Positions 63,486 through 64,000 of a stretch of DNA of 64,000 nt are shown in pieces. Position numbers and translations under genes: made by a program. Source of the DNA: JADJLQ01 sp044227925 (lineage in GTDB: Bacteria > Bacteroidota > Bacteroidia > Chitinophagales > Saprospiraceae); NCBI GenBank assembly GCA_044227925.1, contig JBGAVW010000004.1:62001-126000 (forward strand). The letters run 5' to 3'. Position 1 is the first letter of the stretch; every line of letters starts with the position of its first letter. The notes beneath the pieces are model-generated. The model was not told where the DNA came from. It was given only the letters and a program-made list of their open reading frames with translations, and did no database searches.

Positions 63486-64000
63486 TTATTCATTTGATGT
63501 AACCGTGATTAAATAATCCCCTTCGCTAAGTTCGAAATGATTGGAATTTAAGCTTGCTGTTTTATTTGTACTCCTATCTTGAATCTGGAAAGTAGATTTT
63601 TGAGATGCAGGAAGCGGCAAAGTGACTATTGCAATGCAACCTGACGGAATAGCCATTTCATAAGCCGTTGTTCCTTCTTGCCGTTTTTTCCAGTTTGAAA
63701 CGATTTTTCCATAGGGTGAAGTATATGATGAGTTTACAAATTCAAGGCCATCGGGTATGGAAGGATTTAAAATAAACTTTCTAAATCCCGGGTTTTCAGG
63801 GTCGGGCCGAATACCTGCTAGCCAACGATAAAACCATTCTGTAACAGATCCAAACATAGGATGACAATTAGAATACGTATTATCACTTTCTTTCCAGGTT
63901 TCCCATAGGGTAGTGGCTCCATTATCAATCATAAAACCCCAACCGGGATAAGTGATGCTGTTTACAATAGGGAAGACCTGGTCAGCTCCAATATATTCAG
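63486..64000 (-). CDS. GH78 alpha-L-rhamnosidase, C-terminal part only (cut by window edge)
   Basis: The minus-strand frame is open to the right edge, so the N-terminal and most catalytic parts lie outside. The visible 171 residues include the last barrel segment (SITYPGWGFMIDNGATTLWETW, read from about residue 16 on), SNCHPMFGSVTEWFYRWLAGI, and the C-terminal beta domain. This is the typical end of Bacteroidota rhamnosidases. The upstream continuation has no stop, so the internal Met at 63932 is not a start. The sulfatase follows after three bases, probably one transcript. Confidence 0.88.
   Translation of the reverse strand, partial: EYIGADQVFPIVNSITYPGWGFMIDNGATTLWETWKESDNTYSNCHPMFGSVTEWFYRWLAGIRPDPENPGFRKFILNPSIPDGLEFVNSSYTSPYGKIVSNWKKRQEGTTAYEMAIPSGCIAIVTLPLPASQKSTFQIQDRSTNKTASLNSNHFELSEGDYLITVTSNE

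Noticed and set aside
63486..63932. A complete small gene starting at the internal Met (63932)
   Set aside because: The frame continues without a stop to the window edge with conserved rhamnosidase sequence upstream, so it is a truncated large gene.
1..64000. Mobile elements, prophage or defence islands
   Set aside because: I found no transposase, integrase, phage structural gene, restriction enzyme or terminal inverted repeat; tRNA genes are not flanked by integration signs.

Overview
The window is chromosomal DNA from a member of the Bacteroidota, most likely of the Saprospirales/Chitinophagales side (inferred, not proven). The clues are promoter boxes of the Bacteroidota primary-sigma type (TTTG, about 18-20 bases, TANNTTTG), few Shine-Dalgarno sequences, a TonB receptor with a carboxypeptidase-like regulatory domain followed by a DUF4249 lipoprotein, a CcmB-CcmC-CcmD set leading into glutamate dehydrogenase, OstA-like and BatE-like envelope proteins, paired FtsX/MacB-like permeases, and a large FG-GAP/UnbV lipoprotein. 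The DNA is AT-rich throughout. I saw no insertion sequence, integrase, phage gene, CRISPR array or rRNA.

Layout: 1-4231 is the end of a tightly packed trpDCFBA operon (trpD is cut by the window edge), followed by a GNAT acetyltransferase. 4772-10606 holds a lytic transglycosylase, a cytochrome c-rhodanese fusion, tRNA-Ser(GCU), xseB and an M1 peptidase. tRNA-Pro(UGG) and a LysM-type amidase follow. 12841-16671 is a heme-handling and nitrogen block (ccmB, ccmC, ccmD-like, glutamate dehydrogenase, Lrp). Next come a GumN-like protein, a TonB receptor/DUF4249 pair and a GH51 arabinofuranosidase. 23071-26818 on the minus strand carries pgk, gap, an MBL hydrolase and a PAS protein. smc and a small acidic protein follow, then a minus-strand pair of trehalose synthase-like GH13 enzyme and FAD sugar-lactone-type oxidase.

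34541-38765 reads as a four-gene envelope operon: LVIVD lipoprotein, outer-membrane barrel, ECF sigma factor, and a protein with one inner-membrane helix and a barrel-like C-terminus. This is the best candidate in the window for an interesting signalling system. Housekeeping genes follow: yebC; purK-purE-leuB (minus); pyrC; rluD, a LuxC-type reductase and nth in overlapping order; and rplU-rpmA (minus). Envelope genes come next (OstA-like, TPR/SH3, UnbV lipoprotein, two FtsX-type permeases). The right edge has a Tat-like class V aminotransferase, tRNA-Asp(GUC), a sulfatase and the C-terminal end of a GH78 rhamnosidase, which suggests polysaccharide use continuing beyond the window.

Most of the window is ordinary core genome. 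The notable items are the sigma/trans-envelope barrel operon, the cytochrome-rhodanese fusion, an inserted extracytoplasmic domain in CcmC, a 7-bp-period tandem repeat between gap and pgk, an endonuclease III with an incomplete iron-sulfur loop, the 7+7 repeat architecture of the UnbV lipoprotein, and promoters so close to their start codons that the mRNAs may be leaderless.
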